From assembly GCA_036297385.1 (NCBI GenBank), contig JAXJLD010000134.1, positions 1 to 15,165 of the forward strand: a DNA stretch of 15,165 bases. The letters are read 5' to 3'. How positions within the stretch are numbered: the stretch's first letter is position 1; each line of letters begins with the position of its first letter. The DNA comes from Ventricola sp036297385. Its GTDB lineage: Bacteria; Bacillota; Clostridia; Christensenellales; Aristaeellaceae. A model generated the notes under the pieces. The model worked only from the letters and a program-made list of their open reading frames with translations. It was not told the DNA's origin and did not search any database. Positions 1 to 6,739 of the stretch are shown piece by piece. Position numbers and translations under genes: made by a program.

Positions 1-23
1 ATTGAAAAGCCAAGCACTAACCC

Positions 24-52
24 CCGTCAGGTCACGCTTCGCTCCCTGACGG
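24..52. repeat. Inverted repeat (hairpin) downstream of the TSUP gene
   Basis: An 8-bp perfect stem, CCGTCAGG (24-31) with CCTGACGG (45-52), encloses a 13-base loop that contains CGCTTCGCT. That loop is close to the CTTCGCTTCGCG box of the nearby dispersed repeats. It lies about 170 bases past the stop of the minus-strand TSUP gene. There is no T-tract worth calling a terminator. It is probably another module of the genome's hairpin repeat family, but there is only one copy here. Confidence 0.5.
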
Positions 53-73
53 CTTTGCATAAAGGGTTTCGGA

Positions 74-146
74 GATACATTGGGCTGCCGCCCAAACCTG
101 CCTGAGGGAGCTGTCCCTCAGACTCCCTTCTTCGCTTCGCGCTTAT
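74..146 (+). repeat. Dispersed two-hairpin repeat, copy A
   Basis: Two hairpins are followed by a conserved box. Hairpin 1 is TTGGGC/GCCCAA (80-95). Hairpin 2 is TGAGGGA/TCCCTCA (103-120). The box TTCTTCGCTTCGCGCTTAT lies at 128-146. The same order occurs at 8391-8465 (copy B) and, inverted, at 12601-12674 (copy C). Arms differ between copies but still pair, which suggests the fold matters. It lies past the 3' end of the minus-strand TSUP gene and may help end or protect that transcript. That role is inference. Confidence 0.8.
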
Positions 147-173
147 CACGCATTTCTATCAGAAAACAGGATA

Positions 174-219
174 ATACGCTTTTGCAGCTAAAACCTTCTG
201 CTCAAATTGAATCCGTTTT
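174..219 (+). repeat. Degenerate partial copy of the 82-nt repeat
   Basis: This stretch aligns with the first half of the 82-nt repeat at 8300-8381. The shared strings are TTTTGCA, CTAAAACCTT and CAAATTGAA, with about ten substitutions between them. The hairpin half (the AGACCGC/GCGGTCT stem) is missing, and the TSUP stop codon lies just beyond at 226-228. It is probably a decayed copy of the element. Confidence 0.55.
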
Positions 220-225
220 CTTCTT

Positions 226-1008
226 TTATAACCCCAGCATCGTCGCCGCCAGATGCACGAACAGCACTGCCAGCACGCCCAGAAACATCGGGCGAATCAG
301 CCGCGCACCCTTCTTCATCGCCAGCCCTGCGCCCAGATAGCTGCCCGCCACGTTGGTCAGCGTGGCCAGCAGCACCGCCGGCCAAACCACCGCGTCCGAA
401 AACGCATACGTTGCCGCAGAGGCGAGGTTCGCGCAGAAGGCCACAAACTTTGCGTTGCCGGAGGCCGTCGTCAGATCCAGCCTGCACAGCAGCGCAAAGC
501 CCAGCATGAAAAACGTGCCGCTTCCTGCGCCATAGAAGCCCTGATAGCCGCCGATGAGCAGGCCGATGAGCAGGCTCGACCCGATGTAGCGCCGACGGCT
601 CAGCCCCTCCACATGGTTCTCCGCGCCAAAGTTCGGCCTAGTCAGAATCACAGCCGTAGCAATGGGCAGCAGCACAATCATCACGATCTCCAGAATGTGC
701 TCCGGCATCACCAGATTCAGCCGTGCCCCCAGAAATGCTCCCAGCACGGCCAGCGGCCCCGCCAGCCACGCCGTCGGCCAATGGATTCGCTTTGCCTTCA
801 CATAGCGCGCCAGCGAGGTCGCGCCGCCCATGAAGATGGCGCACTGGTTCGTGCCCGTGACCAGATGCGCCGGGAAGCCGATCGCCATGAACATCGGCAT
901 GGACAGCAGTCCACCACCCCCGCACACTGCATCAATGATGCCGCAGAAAAAGAAGGTCACCGCGAGAATCGCACCCTCGATGCTGAAGATCGTAAAGGTC
1001 ATCGTCAT
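226..1008 (-). CDS. TSUP family (TauE/SafE) membrane transporter
   Basis: This is a 260-residue, very hydrophobic protein with about eight membrane segments in two related halves, typical of the TSUP (4-toluene sulfonate uptake / TauE-SafE) family. The first half has the glycine-rich FFFCGIIDAVCGGGGLLSMP. The second half has the matching GGYQGFYGAGSGTFF. Family members move sulfite, sulfonates or other small organic anions across the cytoplasmic membrane, and the substrate here cannot be read from sequence. The start at 1008 has GGGAG four bases upstream. An ATG two codons later (at 1002) has more usual spacing and is a possible alternative. The gene follows malQ by 68 bases, with a hairpin between them, so it may be expressed separately. 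No neighbouring sulfur gene points to a substrate. Confidence 0.9.
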   Translation of the reverse strand: MTMTFTIFSIEGAILAVTFFFCGIIDAVCGGGGLLSMPMFMAIGFPAHLVTGTNQCAIFMGGATSLARYVKAKRIHWPTAWLAGPLAVLGAFLGARLNLVMPEHILEIVMIVLLPIATAVILTRPNFGAENHVEGLSRRRYIGSSLLIGLLIGGYQGFYGAGSGTFFMLGFALLCRLDLTTASGNAKFVAFCANLASAATYAFSDAVVWPAVLLATLTNVAGSYLGAGLAMKKGARLIRPMFLGVLAVLFVHLAATMLGL

Positions 1009-1034
1009 GTTTCTCCCTTGTGGTTATGCTTGCG

Positions 1035-1062
1035 AAAGGGCTGCACCTGCGTACAGCCCTTT
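1035..1062 (-). terminator. Hairpin between malQ and the TSUP gene, possible terminator
   Basis: A perfect 9-bp stem, AAAGGGCTG (1035-1043) with CAGCCCTTT (1054-1062), has a 10-base loop and begins 14 bases past the malQ stop codon. Read on the minus strand, only three T residues follow the stem, so it would be a weak intrinsic terminator or attenuator. It could also stabilise the malQ mRNA end. It lies 26 bases before the TSUP start, upstream of that gene's ribosome binding site. Confidence 0.5.
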
Positions 1063-1076
1063 GTCGGTGAATCCGC

Positions 1077-2663
1077 TCATTCCGCTTCAGGCACTTTGCC
1101 CTCCGCCGCTTTCTCCTGCGCGTTCTCCAGCTCTTCCTCCGCCTGCGCCGCAGCCGCCCAGTTCATGCGGCCATAGCGCTTAGCCAGTGCCGCCATCTCC
1201 TGAGCGAGCTCGTCGGTGAGTTGCTCTTTGCGCACACGCCAGCGCCAGTTCTTGCCCACGGTGGAGGGCTGGTTCATGCGGCAGCTATTGTCCAGACCCA
1301 TGTAATCCTGAATCGGGATGATGCACATATCCGCACAGCTCATCATCGCCACGCTGATGAACGGGCGGTGGATTTCCTCTGCGGGCGTGTACGGGTCACA
1401 GAGGTATTCACGCGCCATCCGGCGCTCCTCCTCCTTGATGCCCGCAAACCAGCCGACGATGGTTTCATTGTCGTGCGTGCCGGTGTAGACCACGCAGTTG
1501 TAGGGATAGTTGTGCGGCAGGTAATCGTTCGCCGCGCCGGTATCGCGCGAGTCAAACGCAAATTCCAGCACCTTCATATTCGGATACCCGGTATCCTTGA
1601 CCAGCTCGCGCACGGTATCCGTCATATAGCCCAGATCTTCCGCGATCACCGGCTTGTCACCGAGACATTCCTTGATGCGGCTGAACAGCGCCAGCCCAGG
1701 CCCCTTCTCCCAATGGCCGCCACGCGCGGTCTTTTCGCCGTAGGGGATGGAAAAATACTCGTCAAAGCCGCGGAAGTGGTCGATGCGCACCACGTCGTAG
1801 AGCTGGAAGCTGTGCCACATCCGCGTGACCCACCACGAAAAATCCGTCTGGCGGTGATAGTCCCAATCATAGAGCGGATTGCCCCACACCTGACCATCTG
1901 CGGCGAATCCGTCCGGCGGACAGCCCGCAATCGCGCTGGGCAGGTTGTTCTCATCCAGCTTAAACAGCTCCGGGTGCGACCACACATCCGCGCCATCCGG
2001 GGAAACATAGATCGGAATATCGCCTACAATCTGAATGTTCCGCGCATTGGCATATGCCTTGAGCTTCTTCCACTGCTTGTCAAACTGGAACTGCATATAC
2101 ATATGGAACTCGATATCAAAATACAGCTCCCGGCGGTAGTAATCCAGCGCGTACCCCCAGCGCAGGCGGATATCCTGCGGCCATTCCGTCCAGATTTTTC
2201 CGCCGAAGAACTCATGCACCGCCATGAACAGCGCATAATCGTTCAGCCACCAGTGGTTCTCGCTCACAAAGCGCTGATATTCCGGATTGCGGCTGATGTC
2301 GCTGCGCTCATACGCCTTGCGCAGCAGGCGGAAGCGATGCTCGTGCAGCGCGGTATAATCCACGTCCGCCGGATCGCTGCCGAAGTCCACCGCGTCGATC
2401 TCCTTCTGTGTCAGCACGCCCTCTTCCACCAGCGCCTCGAGGCTGATGAAGTACGGATTGCCCGCAAACGCGGAATATGCCTGATACGGCGAGTCGCTCG
2501 ACGCGCCATAGCTGGTCGCGCCCAGCGGCAGAATCTGCCAGTAGGTCTGTCCGGCCTTGGCCAGCCAATCGACAAAATCATACGCAGCCTGTGAAAAGCA
2601 GCCGATGCCGTACCGGGACGGCAGGCTGGTGATGGAAAGCAATACACCTGCGGAACGCTTCAT
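1077..2663 (-). CDS. malQ: 4-alpha-glucanotransferase (amylomaltase, GH77)
   Basis: This 528-residue cytoplasmic GH77 enzyme transfers alpha-1,4-glucan segments between maltodextrins and releases glucose. The nucleophile is Asp295 in VVRIDHFRGF. The acid/base is Glu342 in VIAEDLG. The third catalytic acid is Asp398 in YTGTHDNET. The family motifs GDIPIYVSPDGADVW (214-228), AGCPPDGFAADGQVWGNP (246-263) and NQPSTVGKNWRWR (464-476) are present. Length is normal for the bacterial family. The start at 2663 (MKRSAGVLLS) was chosen over the longer in-frame start at 2762 because AAAGGAG sits just upstream and homology begins there. The last 20 or so residues are an acidic, Ala/Glu-rich tail beyond the catalytic domain. 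It lies downstream of pulA on the same strand, but a terminator-like hairpin and a cre-like operator suggest its own control. Confidence 0.96.
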   Translation of the reverse strand: MKRSAGVLLSITSLPSRYGIGCFSQAAYDFVDWLAKAGQTYWQILPLGATSYGASSDSPYQAYSAFAGNPYFISLEALVEEGVLTQKEIDAVDFGSDPADVDYTALHEHRFRLLRKAYERSDISRNPEYQRFVSENHWWLNDYALFMAVHEFFGGKIWTEWPQDIRLRWGYALDYYRRELYFDIEFHMYMQFQFDKQWKKLKAYANARNIQIVGDIPIYVSPDGADVWSHPELFKLDENNLPSAIAGCPPDGFAADGQVWGNPLYDWDYHRQTDFSWWVTRMWHSFQLYDVVRIDHFRGFDEYFSIPYGEKTARGGHWEKGPGLALFSRIKECLGDKPVIAEDLGYMTDTVRELVKDTGYPNMKVLEFAFDSRDTGAANDYLPHNYPYNCVVYTGTHDNETIVGWFAGIKEEERRMAREYLCDPYTPAEEIHRPFISVAMMSCADMCIIPIQDYMGLDNSCRMNQPSTVGKNWRWRVRKEQLTDELAQEMAALAKRYGRMNWAAAAQAEEELENAQEKAAEGKVPEAE

Positions 2664-2733
2664 ATGCAAAACTCCTTTGTTGCCGCTCCTGTCGCACACA
2701 GCGGCCCATTCTTTGATTCCCGGAGACCCGCAT

Positions 2734-2748
2734 CGGAAACGTTTCCAA
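2734..2748 (-). promoter_or_regulatory. cre-like / LacI-family operator upstream of malQ
   Basis: The perfect 12-bp palindrome GGAAACGTTTCC lies at 2735-2746. Read on the minus strand with its flanks (TTGGAAACGTTTCCG), it fits the catabolite-responsive element consensus WTGNAANCGNWNNCW at all but the last position. It is about 71 bases upstream of the malQ start. Binding by CcpA or by a MalR-type LacI-family repressor would fit a maltodextrin gene. The site is seen directly; the regulator is inferred. Confidence 0.7.
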
Positions 2749-2754
2749 TCTTGC

Positions 2755-2790
2755 CGTTTCAAAAACGCCCTATGCGGCGCTTTTGAAACG
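2755..2790 (-). terminator. Long inverted repeat between pulA and malQ, probable pulA terminator
   Basis: The arms CGTTTCAAAA (2755-2764) and TTTTGAAACG (2781-2790) pair perfectly over 10 bp. After one mismatch, CGCC/GGCG extends the stem around a 6-base loop. Read on the minus strand, the core is an A-tract, then GCGCC, a loop, GGCGT and TTTT, the usual layout of an intrinsic terminator. It lies 66 bases past the pulA stop. The outer arms also make it a large symmetrical site directly beside the cre-like palindrome, so a second regulatory role is possible. Confidence 0.6.
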
Positions 2791-2855
2791 TTGTTCCCTC
2801 TGTCATCGGCTCTGCCGGTCAGTTATGTTCAATATAGTACATTTTTCAGCATTTT

Positions 2856-4823
2856 TCAAGGGGTTTGGACAACTTCGGTGTTTCCTGCCCCGCCAAAGAT
2901 TGTGACGCTGACGGGCGCAAGCTCCACTTCGCCGGAAACGGTGCGCGGATGCTCCCAGAGGAAGCTGTCCTCCCCATCGCACAGCACGTCCCACGCCCCC
3001 GGCGGCAGCGTCAGCCTGCACGCTTCGCCGCCCGTGTTGACCGCCGCAATCACCTGCGTCCACCGCTCCCCCGCATTGTCCAGCAGCACAGCGGCTGCAT
3101 ACGGCGAGAGCGTCTCCACCGCCAGCAGCCGCTCATGCGCCTGCTCACGCTTATCGCACAGGCAGGCCAGCCGCTTGCGCAGCGCGATCAGCCCGCGGTA
3201 ATACGCCGATACATCCGCAAACCGGACGGTGCGCCGCCAGTCGATCTGATTGATCGCCAGCGGGCTTCGGTATGTATTGCGTATGCCGCGCTTGGTGCGC
3301 GCAAAGTCCTCCCCGGCGAGCATGAACAGCCGCCCCTGACAGCAAAACAGCAGCGCCGCCGCCAGCTTGCTCGCACGCACCACCTCCTCCCGCCGCTCGG
3401 CAAAGCGCCGTCCGCCCAGCGCCGCCGTCAGCTTGTCCCACAGCGTCCAGTCATCGTGGGAAGAAAGATAGTTGATCGTCTGCGAGGGCGCGGCAAAGGG
3501 CAGTCCTTCGCCCGCCCAGCCGCGTATGCAGCACGCCAGCCATTCCGCATTGAACGGCCCGTAAGCGGCAAACCCGCGCGATGCGCGATCCCACAGCGAG
3601 CCGCGCACCGCGTCGCGCGTGTCATCGCAGAATGCGCCGGTCTGCGCATCCAGCAGGCGTATGTTCTCCTTGCCGCACAGCGCCGTTCCCGGCCGTTCGG
3701 CGCTCTCACCGCAGCGCCAAGGTTCACCGAATATCAGCTTTTCGCCCGCGCCGTAGCGTCTGTCCAGCGCTCGCCGGATGCGCTCCAGCAGCCCCGTATC
3801 CATCAGCCCCATCAGGTCAAACCGGAAGCCGTCGATGTGGTATTCCTCCGCCCAGTACAGCACCGAATCGAGGATGTACCGGCTGCACATACTGCGCTCG
3901 CTGGCCATCTCGTTGCCACAGCCCGATCCGTTGGCGGCGCTTCCGTCCGTATGCTGGCGGTAATCGTACCATGGCACCGCGCCAAACAGACACGAGCCCT
4001 CCAGCCACTGCGTATGGTTGTATACCACATCCATGATGACGCGCAGGCCCGCCGCGTGCAGCGCCTGCACCGCCTCCTTGAACTCCCGAATCCGCACCTC
4101 TCCCCGTGTCGGATCACTCGCATACGAACCCTCCGGCACATTGTAATTCACCGGATCGTAGCCCCAGTTGAACGCATCCGCACGCCCGCCCTCGTCCACG
4201 GAGCCGTAATCCTGTACCGGCATCAGCTCCACATAGGTAAAGCCCTGCGCCAAAAGATAGGCCACACAGGTCGGATGCTTTCCCCTACCGTCCAGCGTCG
4301 TCTGCGTCAGCGTCAGCGCCTTGTATTTGCCCCGCATCGCCTGCGGCACACCGCTGTGCACGTCCCACGAAAAGTCCTTGATGTGAATCTCCGCAATCAC
4401 GTCCTCCGCCTGCCGCGCAGGCGCACGGTCGTTCTCCCAGCCCGGCGGATTCGTCGCTGACAGATCGACGACCATCGAGCGCACGCCGTTGAGGCCGCAG
4501 GCGCGCGCATACGGGTCGGCAATAAACCGCGTCACGCCGTCCACCGTCACATCGTATCCGTAGTACACGCCGTCAAGGTTTTCTGCCGTCTCCCATGTCC
4601 ATCGCCCACGCTCCCCACGAACGAGCTCGTGTGCAGCATAGGCCCATCCCTCGTGTCCGCTCTCGTGCAGATACAGCACAACGCGCTGCGCCGTGGGCGC
4701 CCAAAGCGCAAAGCGCGTCCCCTCTGGCGTAATCTGCGCACCAAGCGGCTCGTCGCAGTGATACTGCGCCTCAAATTCCGCCGAATCAAACAGCGCCTTG
4801 AGCGCCGCCTCCTGATGTTCCAT
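2856..4823 (-). CDS. pulA: Type I pullulanase (GH13 debranching enzyme)
   Basis: This 655-residue enzyme hydrolyses alpha-1,6 branches in pullulan, glycogen or limit dextrins. An N-terminal CBM48-like domain spans roughly residues 27-105. The pullulanase signature FNWGYDPVNYNVPEGSY is at 218-234. GH13 region I is DVVYNH (265-270). Region II is DGFRFD, with nucleophile Asp336. Region III is FGEP, with acid/base Glu367. Region IV is NYLSSHDD, with Asp457 as transition-state stabiliser. Region IV more often reads HDN, so the second D is slightly unusual. No signal peptide is visible, which implies a cytoplasmic enzyme acting on imported or stored glucan. The start at 4823 has AGAGGA upstream, and a good promoter lies 46 bases further out. 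With malQ it forms a debranching and disproportionating pair. A GlgX-like role is the main alternative, but YNWGYDP favours pullulanase. Confidence 0.94.
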   Translation of the reverse strand: MEHQEAALKALFDSAEFEAQYHCDEPLGAQITPEGTRFALWAPTAQRVVLYLHESGHEGWAYAAHELVRGERGRWTWETAENLDGVYYGYDVTVDGVTRFIADPYARACGLNGVRSMVVDLSATNPPGWENDRAPARQAEDVIAEIHIKDFSWDVHSGVPQAMRGKYKALTLTQTTLDGRGKHPTCVAYLLAQGFTYVELMPVQDYGSVDEGGRADAFNWGYDPVNYNVPEGSYASDPTRGEVRIREFKEAVQALHAAGLRVIMDVVYNHTQWLEGSCLFGAVPWYDYRQHTDGSAANGSGCGNEMASERSMCSRYILDSVLYWAEEYHIDGFRFDLMGLMDTGLLERIRRALDRRYGAGEKLIFGEPWRCGESAERPGTALCGKENIRLLDAQTGAFCDDTRDAVRGSLWDRASRGFAAYGPFNAEWLACCIRGWAGEGLPFAAPSQTINYLSSHDDWTLWDKLTAALGGRRFAERREEVVRASKLAAALLFCCQGRLFMLAGEDFARTKRGIRNTYRSPLAINQIDWRRTVRFADVSAYYRGLIALRKRLACLCDKREQAHERLLAVETLSPYAAAVLLDNAGERWTQVIAAVNTGGEACRLTLPPGAWDVLCDGEDSFLWEHPRTVSGEVELAPVSVTIFGGAGNTEVVQTP

Positions 4824-4868
4824 GTCCCGATCCTCTCATCGCCGCATCCGTTTTGTTTCGATTCATGT

Positions 4869-4897
4869 AGTATACCGTTTTTTGTTTTTCCGCGCAA
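4869..4897 (-). promoter_or_regulatory. Promoter for pulA
   Basis: On the minus strand, TTGCGC (4892-4897) and TATACT (4869-4874) are 17 bases apart, a good sigma-A-type promoter. The -10 box ends 46 bases before the pulA start codon. The spacer is A-rich. Confidence 0.7.
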
Positions 4898-5093
4898 GAC
4901 GGCTGACCTTCTTTTCGGTTCGGCGGCTATTGCAGGCTTGTCAATCGTCTTGAATTCGATAGGATAAAAGAGATTCTTTGGGAAAAAGCCGTTTCAAAGG
5001 GCGCATAGCACGAATACGTTTGAGTTTTTGCTTCCTGTACGGCTTCGTGTGACCGTGAGCGCTGAAACGCTCTGCTCCCTGCCCCCGCGTCCC
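4898..5093. other. Gene-free part of the divergent region between pulA and the GtrII genes
   Basis: The whole intergenic stretch is 4824-5178 (355 bases). Its ends hold the two divergent promoters listed separately. The centre codes for nothing I can support. It contains a short stem GAGCG/CGCTC (5057-5072) and the string GCCGTTTCAAA (near 4988), which also starts the inverted repeat upstream of malQ. It could be a further dispersed element, but no second copy is visible here. Confidence 0.4.
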
Positions 5094-5122
5094 TCGACAA
5101 ACCTTCCTCGGCTGTGTATAAT
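5094..5122 (+). promoter_or_regulatory. Promoter for the GtrII-like gene pair
   Basis: TCGACA (5094-5099, one mismatch from TTGACA) and TATAAT (5117-5122) are separated by 17 bases. This is a near-consensus sigma-A promoter, 56 bases before the first gene's start codon. Confidence 0.8.
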
Positions 5123-5178
5123 AGAACTGTATATTCAAGACCGAGCCTTTATCATTTCCCAACGAAAGCAGGTTTTCT

Positions 5179-6717
5179 ATGCGTCCTCCTTTCAGCCTCT
5201 CCCGCCGTGACGTGCGGTGTGTGCTTCTCTCCGTTGCCGTCTTTTCGCTGCTGGCTCACGGATACCGCTATCTGTCGCTGAGCTTTTCCGGCGATGCCAT
5301 GCTGCTCTCGCAGACGGGCGAGGCGGCCTATCAGCTCTCCCTTGGGCGATTCCTCCAGCCGGTGTACTGGCTGGTGCGCGGCGATATCACCGCTCCTTGG
5401 CTCATCGGGCTGTTTGCCACGGCGTTTTTGATGGGCTCGGCGCTCATCGTCGTGCAGCTTCTGGGGCTGCACCGCCCGCTGCACATCGCCTTGGCCTGCG
5501 GCATCCTCACCGCCAACGAGACGCTTGCCGTCTCCAACGCCACCTACCTGCCGTGGACAGATGTATATATGCTCGCGCTGCTGCTGAGCCTGATGGGCGT
5601 GTACGCGGACAGGACGCTGCGCCGAGGCTGGCTCGTCAGCCCGATCTTCTACGCGCTCTCGCTGGGGCTTTATCAGAGTTATCTGCCCGCCGCCTCGACG
5701 ATGATCCTCCTGCTGCTCCTGCTGGATACGCTGGACGGCGCGAAGGCGGGCGAGATCTGGAAGCGCGGCCTGCTTTCCTGCGTATCTCTGGTGCTCGGAC
5801 TGCTGCTCTACGCGCTTGCGCTGCGACTGCTGCTCACCGCAACGGGCGGGCAGGCTTCACAGGATTACAATGGCGTGGGGCGCGTCGGGCTTGTCCCGCT
5901 GGCGCAGATTCCCGCCCTGCTGCAAGGCACATTTCTCATGCCGCTCCGCCTGCTCTTCAGCCCGTCCGATGTGCCGGCCATGACGTGGCACATCACCACC
6001 GTGCCTGTCGCGCTCAACTGGCTGATCTTCGGGCTGACCGCCGCGCTGATGGTGCTTCGCGCCAAGCCGAGGGGCATATTGGGATACCTGACCGCCGCAT
6101 TTCTGCTGCTCATGCTGCCGCTGGGCATGAATTTCGTTCAGTTTATCGCCAAGGGCATCGCCAGCGGCCTGACCATCTATGCCTACAACCTCGCGTACCT
6201 TCTGCCTGTCGCGCTGGGCGCGCGCACCGAGGGCGCGGCAGACCGCCGCCGTCTCGCGCGCTTCGCCTCGTGCGGCGCGGGCGCGCTGCTCGCCGTCTTT
6301 CTGGCGCTGAATATCCGCAATGCGCACGCCATGGCCTTCAAGCGCGACGTGGAGTTTTCCGCCACCACCGCAGCCATGACGCGCCTCCTCGATCAGGCAG
6401 AGCGCACCGAGGGCTACGTACCCGGCGAAACGCCTGTCGTGCTGATAGGGATGCTCCCCTCCTCTGCCATCGCCATGGAGCGCCCCGGCTTTGAGCAAAT
6501 CGCCAAGGCGCAGGGGATGCGCTACACCTACGGCGCTTCCTACGAAACCGGCAACTACTGGTACCTGGAAATGGCGCTGGGAGAGCCGATCCGTCTGGTT
6601 TCCCACGAGGAGCGCGTGCGCCTGAGTGCGCAGCCGCAGGCCGCCGCCCTGCCCGCATATCCTGCCCCCGGATGCTGCCGCATGATCGACGGCTATCTCT
6701 ACATCCGCATCCAATGA
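5179..6717 (+). CDS. GtrII-like polytopic glucosyltransferase domain protein
   Basis: This 512-residue membrane protein has roughly 10-12 hydrophobic segments and a C-terminal soluble domain of about 110 residues. The N-terminal half, with AHGYRYLSLSFSGDAMLL, LSLGRFLQPVYWLVRGD and later LPWTDVYML, resembles the glucosyltransferase GtrII family (Glucos_trans_II), known from O-antigen glucosylation using lipid-linked glucose. Asp39 sits in the first outside loop, where GT-C enzymes usually carry an acidic catalytic or metal-binding residue. In a Gram-positive cell the target would be a wall polymer or other surface glycan, which is inference. The start is the ATG at 5179 with a weak AAAGCAGG site. 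A strong promoter lies upstream, and a paralogue follows after 22 bases, so the two form an operon. The exact acceptor is unknown. Confidence 0.8.
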   Translation: MRPPFSLSRRDVRCVLLSVAVFSLLAHGYRYLSLSFSGDAMLLSQTGEAAYQLSLGRFLQPVYWLVRGDITAPWLIGLFATAFLMGSALIVVQLLGLHRPLHIALACGILTANETLAVSNATYLPWTDVYMLALLLSLMGVYADRTLRRGWLVSPIFYALSLGLYQSYLPAASTMILLLLLLDTLDGAKAGEIWKRGLLSCVSLVLGLLLYALALRLLLTATGGQASQDYNGVGRVGLVPLAQIPALLQGTFLMPLRLLFSPSDVPAMTWHITTVPVALNWLIFGLTAALMVLRAKPRGILGYLTAAFLLLMLPLGMNFVQFIAKGIASGLTIYAYNLAYLLPVALGARTEGAADRRRLARFASCGAGALLAVFLALNIRNAHAMAFKRDVEFSATTAAMTRLLDQAERTEGYVPGETPVVLIGMLPSSAIAMERPGFEQIAKAQGMRYTYGASYETGNYWYLEMALGEPIRLVSHEERVRLSAQPQAAALPAYPAPGCCRMIDGYLYIRIQ

Positions 6718-6739
6718 CCTGAGCCAAAGGAGCACATCC

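Noticed and set aside
74..146. CRISPR-like array made of the hairpin repeats
   Set aside because: Copies are kilobases apart, in both orientations, with no regular spacers and no cas genes.
253..1176. Long plus-strand open frame of 307 codons opposite the TSUP gene
   Set aside because: It is rich in Arg, His and Gln, as expected for the antisense of a GC-rich gene, and has no family signature. The minus-strand TSUP protein is clearly real.
1221..2594. 457-codon open frame opposite malQ, and a 531-codon one opposite pulA
   Set aside because: Both are antisense shadows. The GH77 and GH13 catalytic motifs are on the minus strand and the opposite products have no recognisable domain.
2664..2762. 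Longer N terminus for MalQ
   Set aside because: The extra 33 residues run through the cre-like operator region and precede the AAAGGAG site. GH77 homology starts at MKRSAGVLL.
4941..5162. 73-codon minus-strand frame in the pulA/GtrII divergent region, very basic
   Set aside because: It has no convincing ribosome binding site and spans the GtrII promoter in antisense. More likely it is a translated non-coding or repeat sequence.
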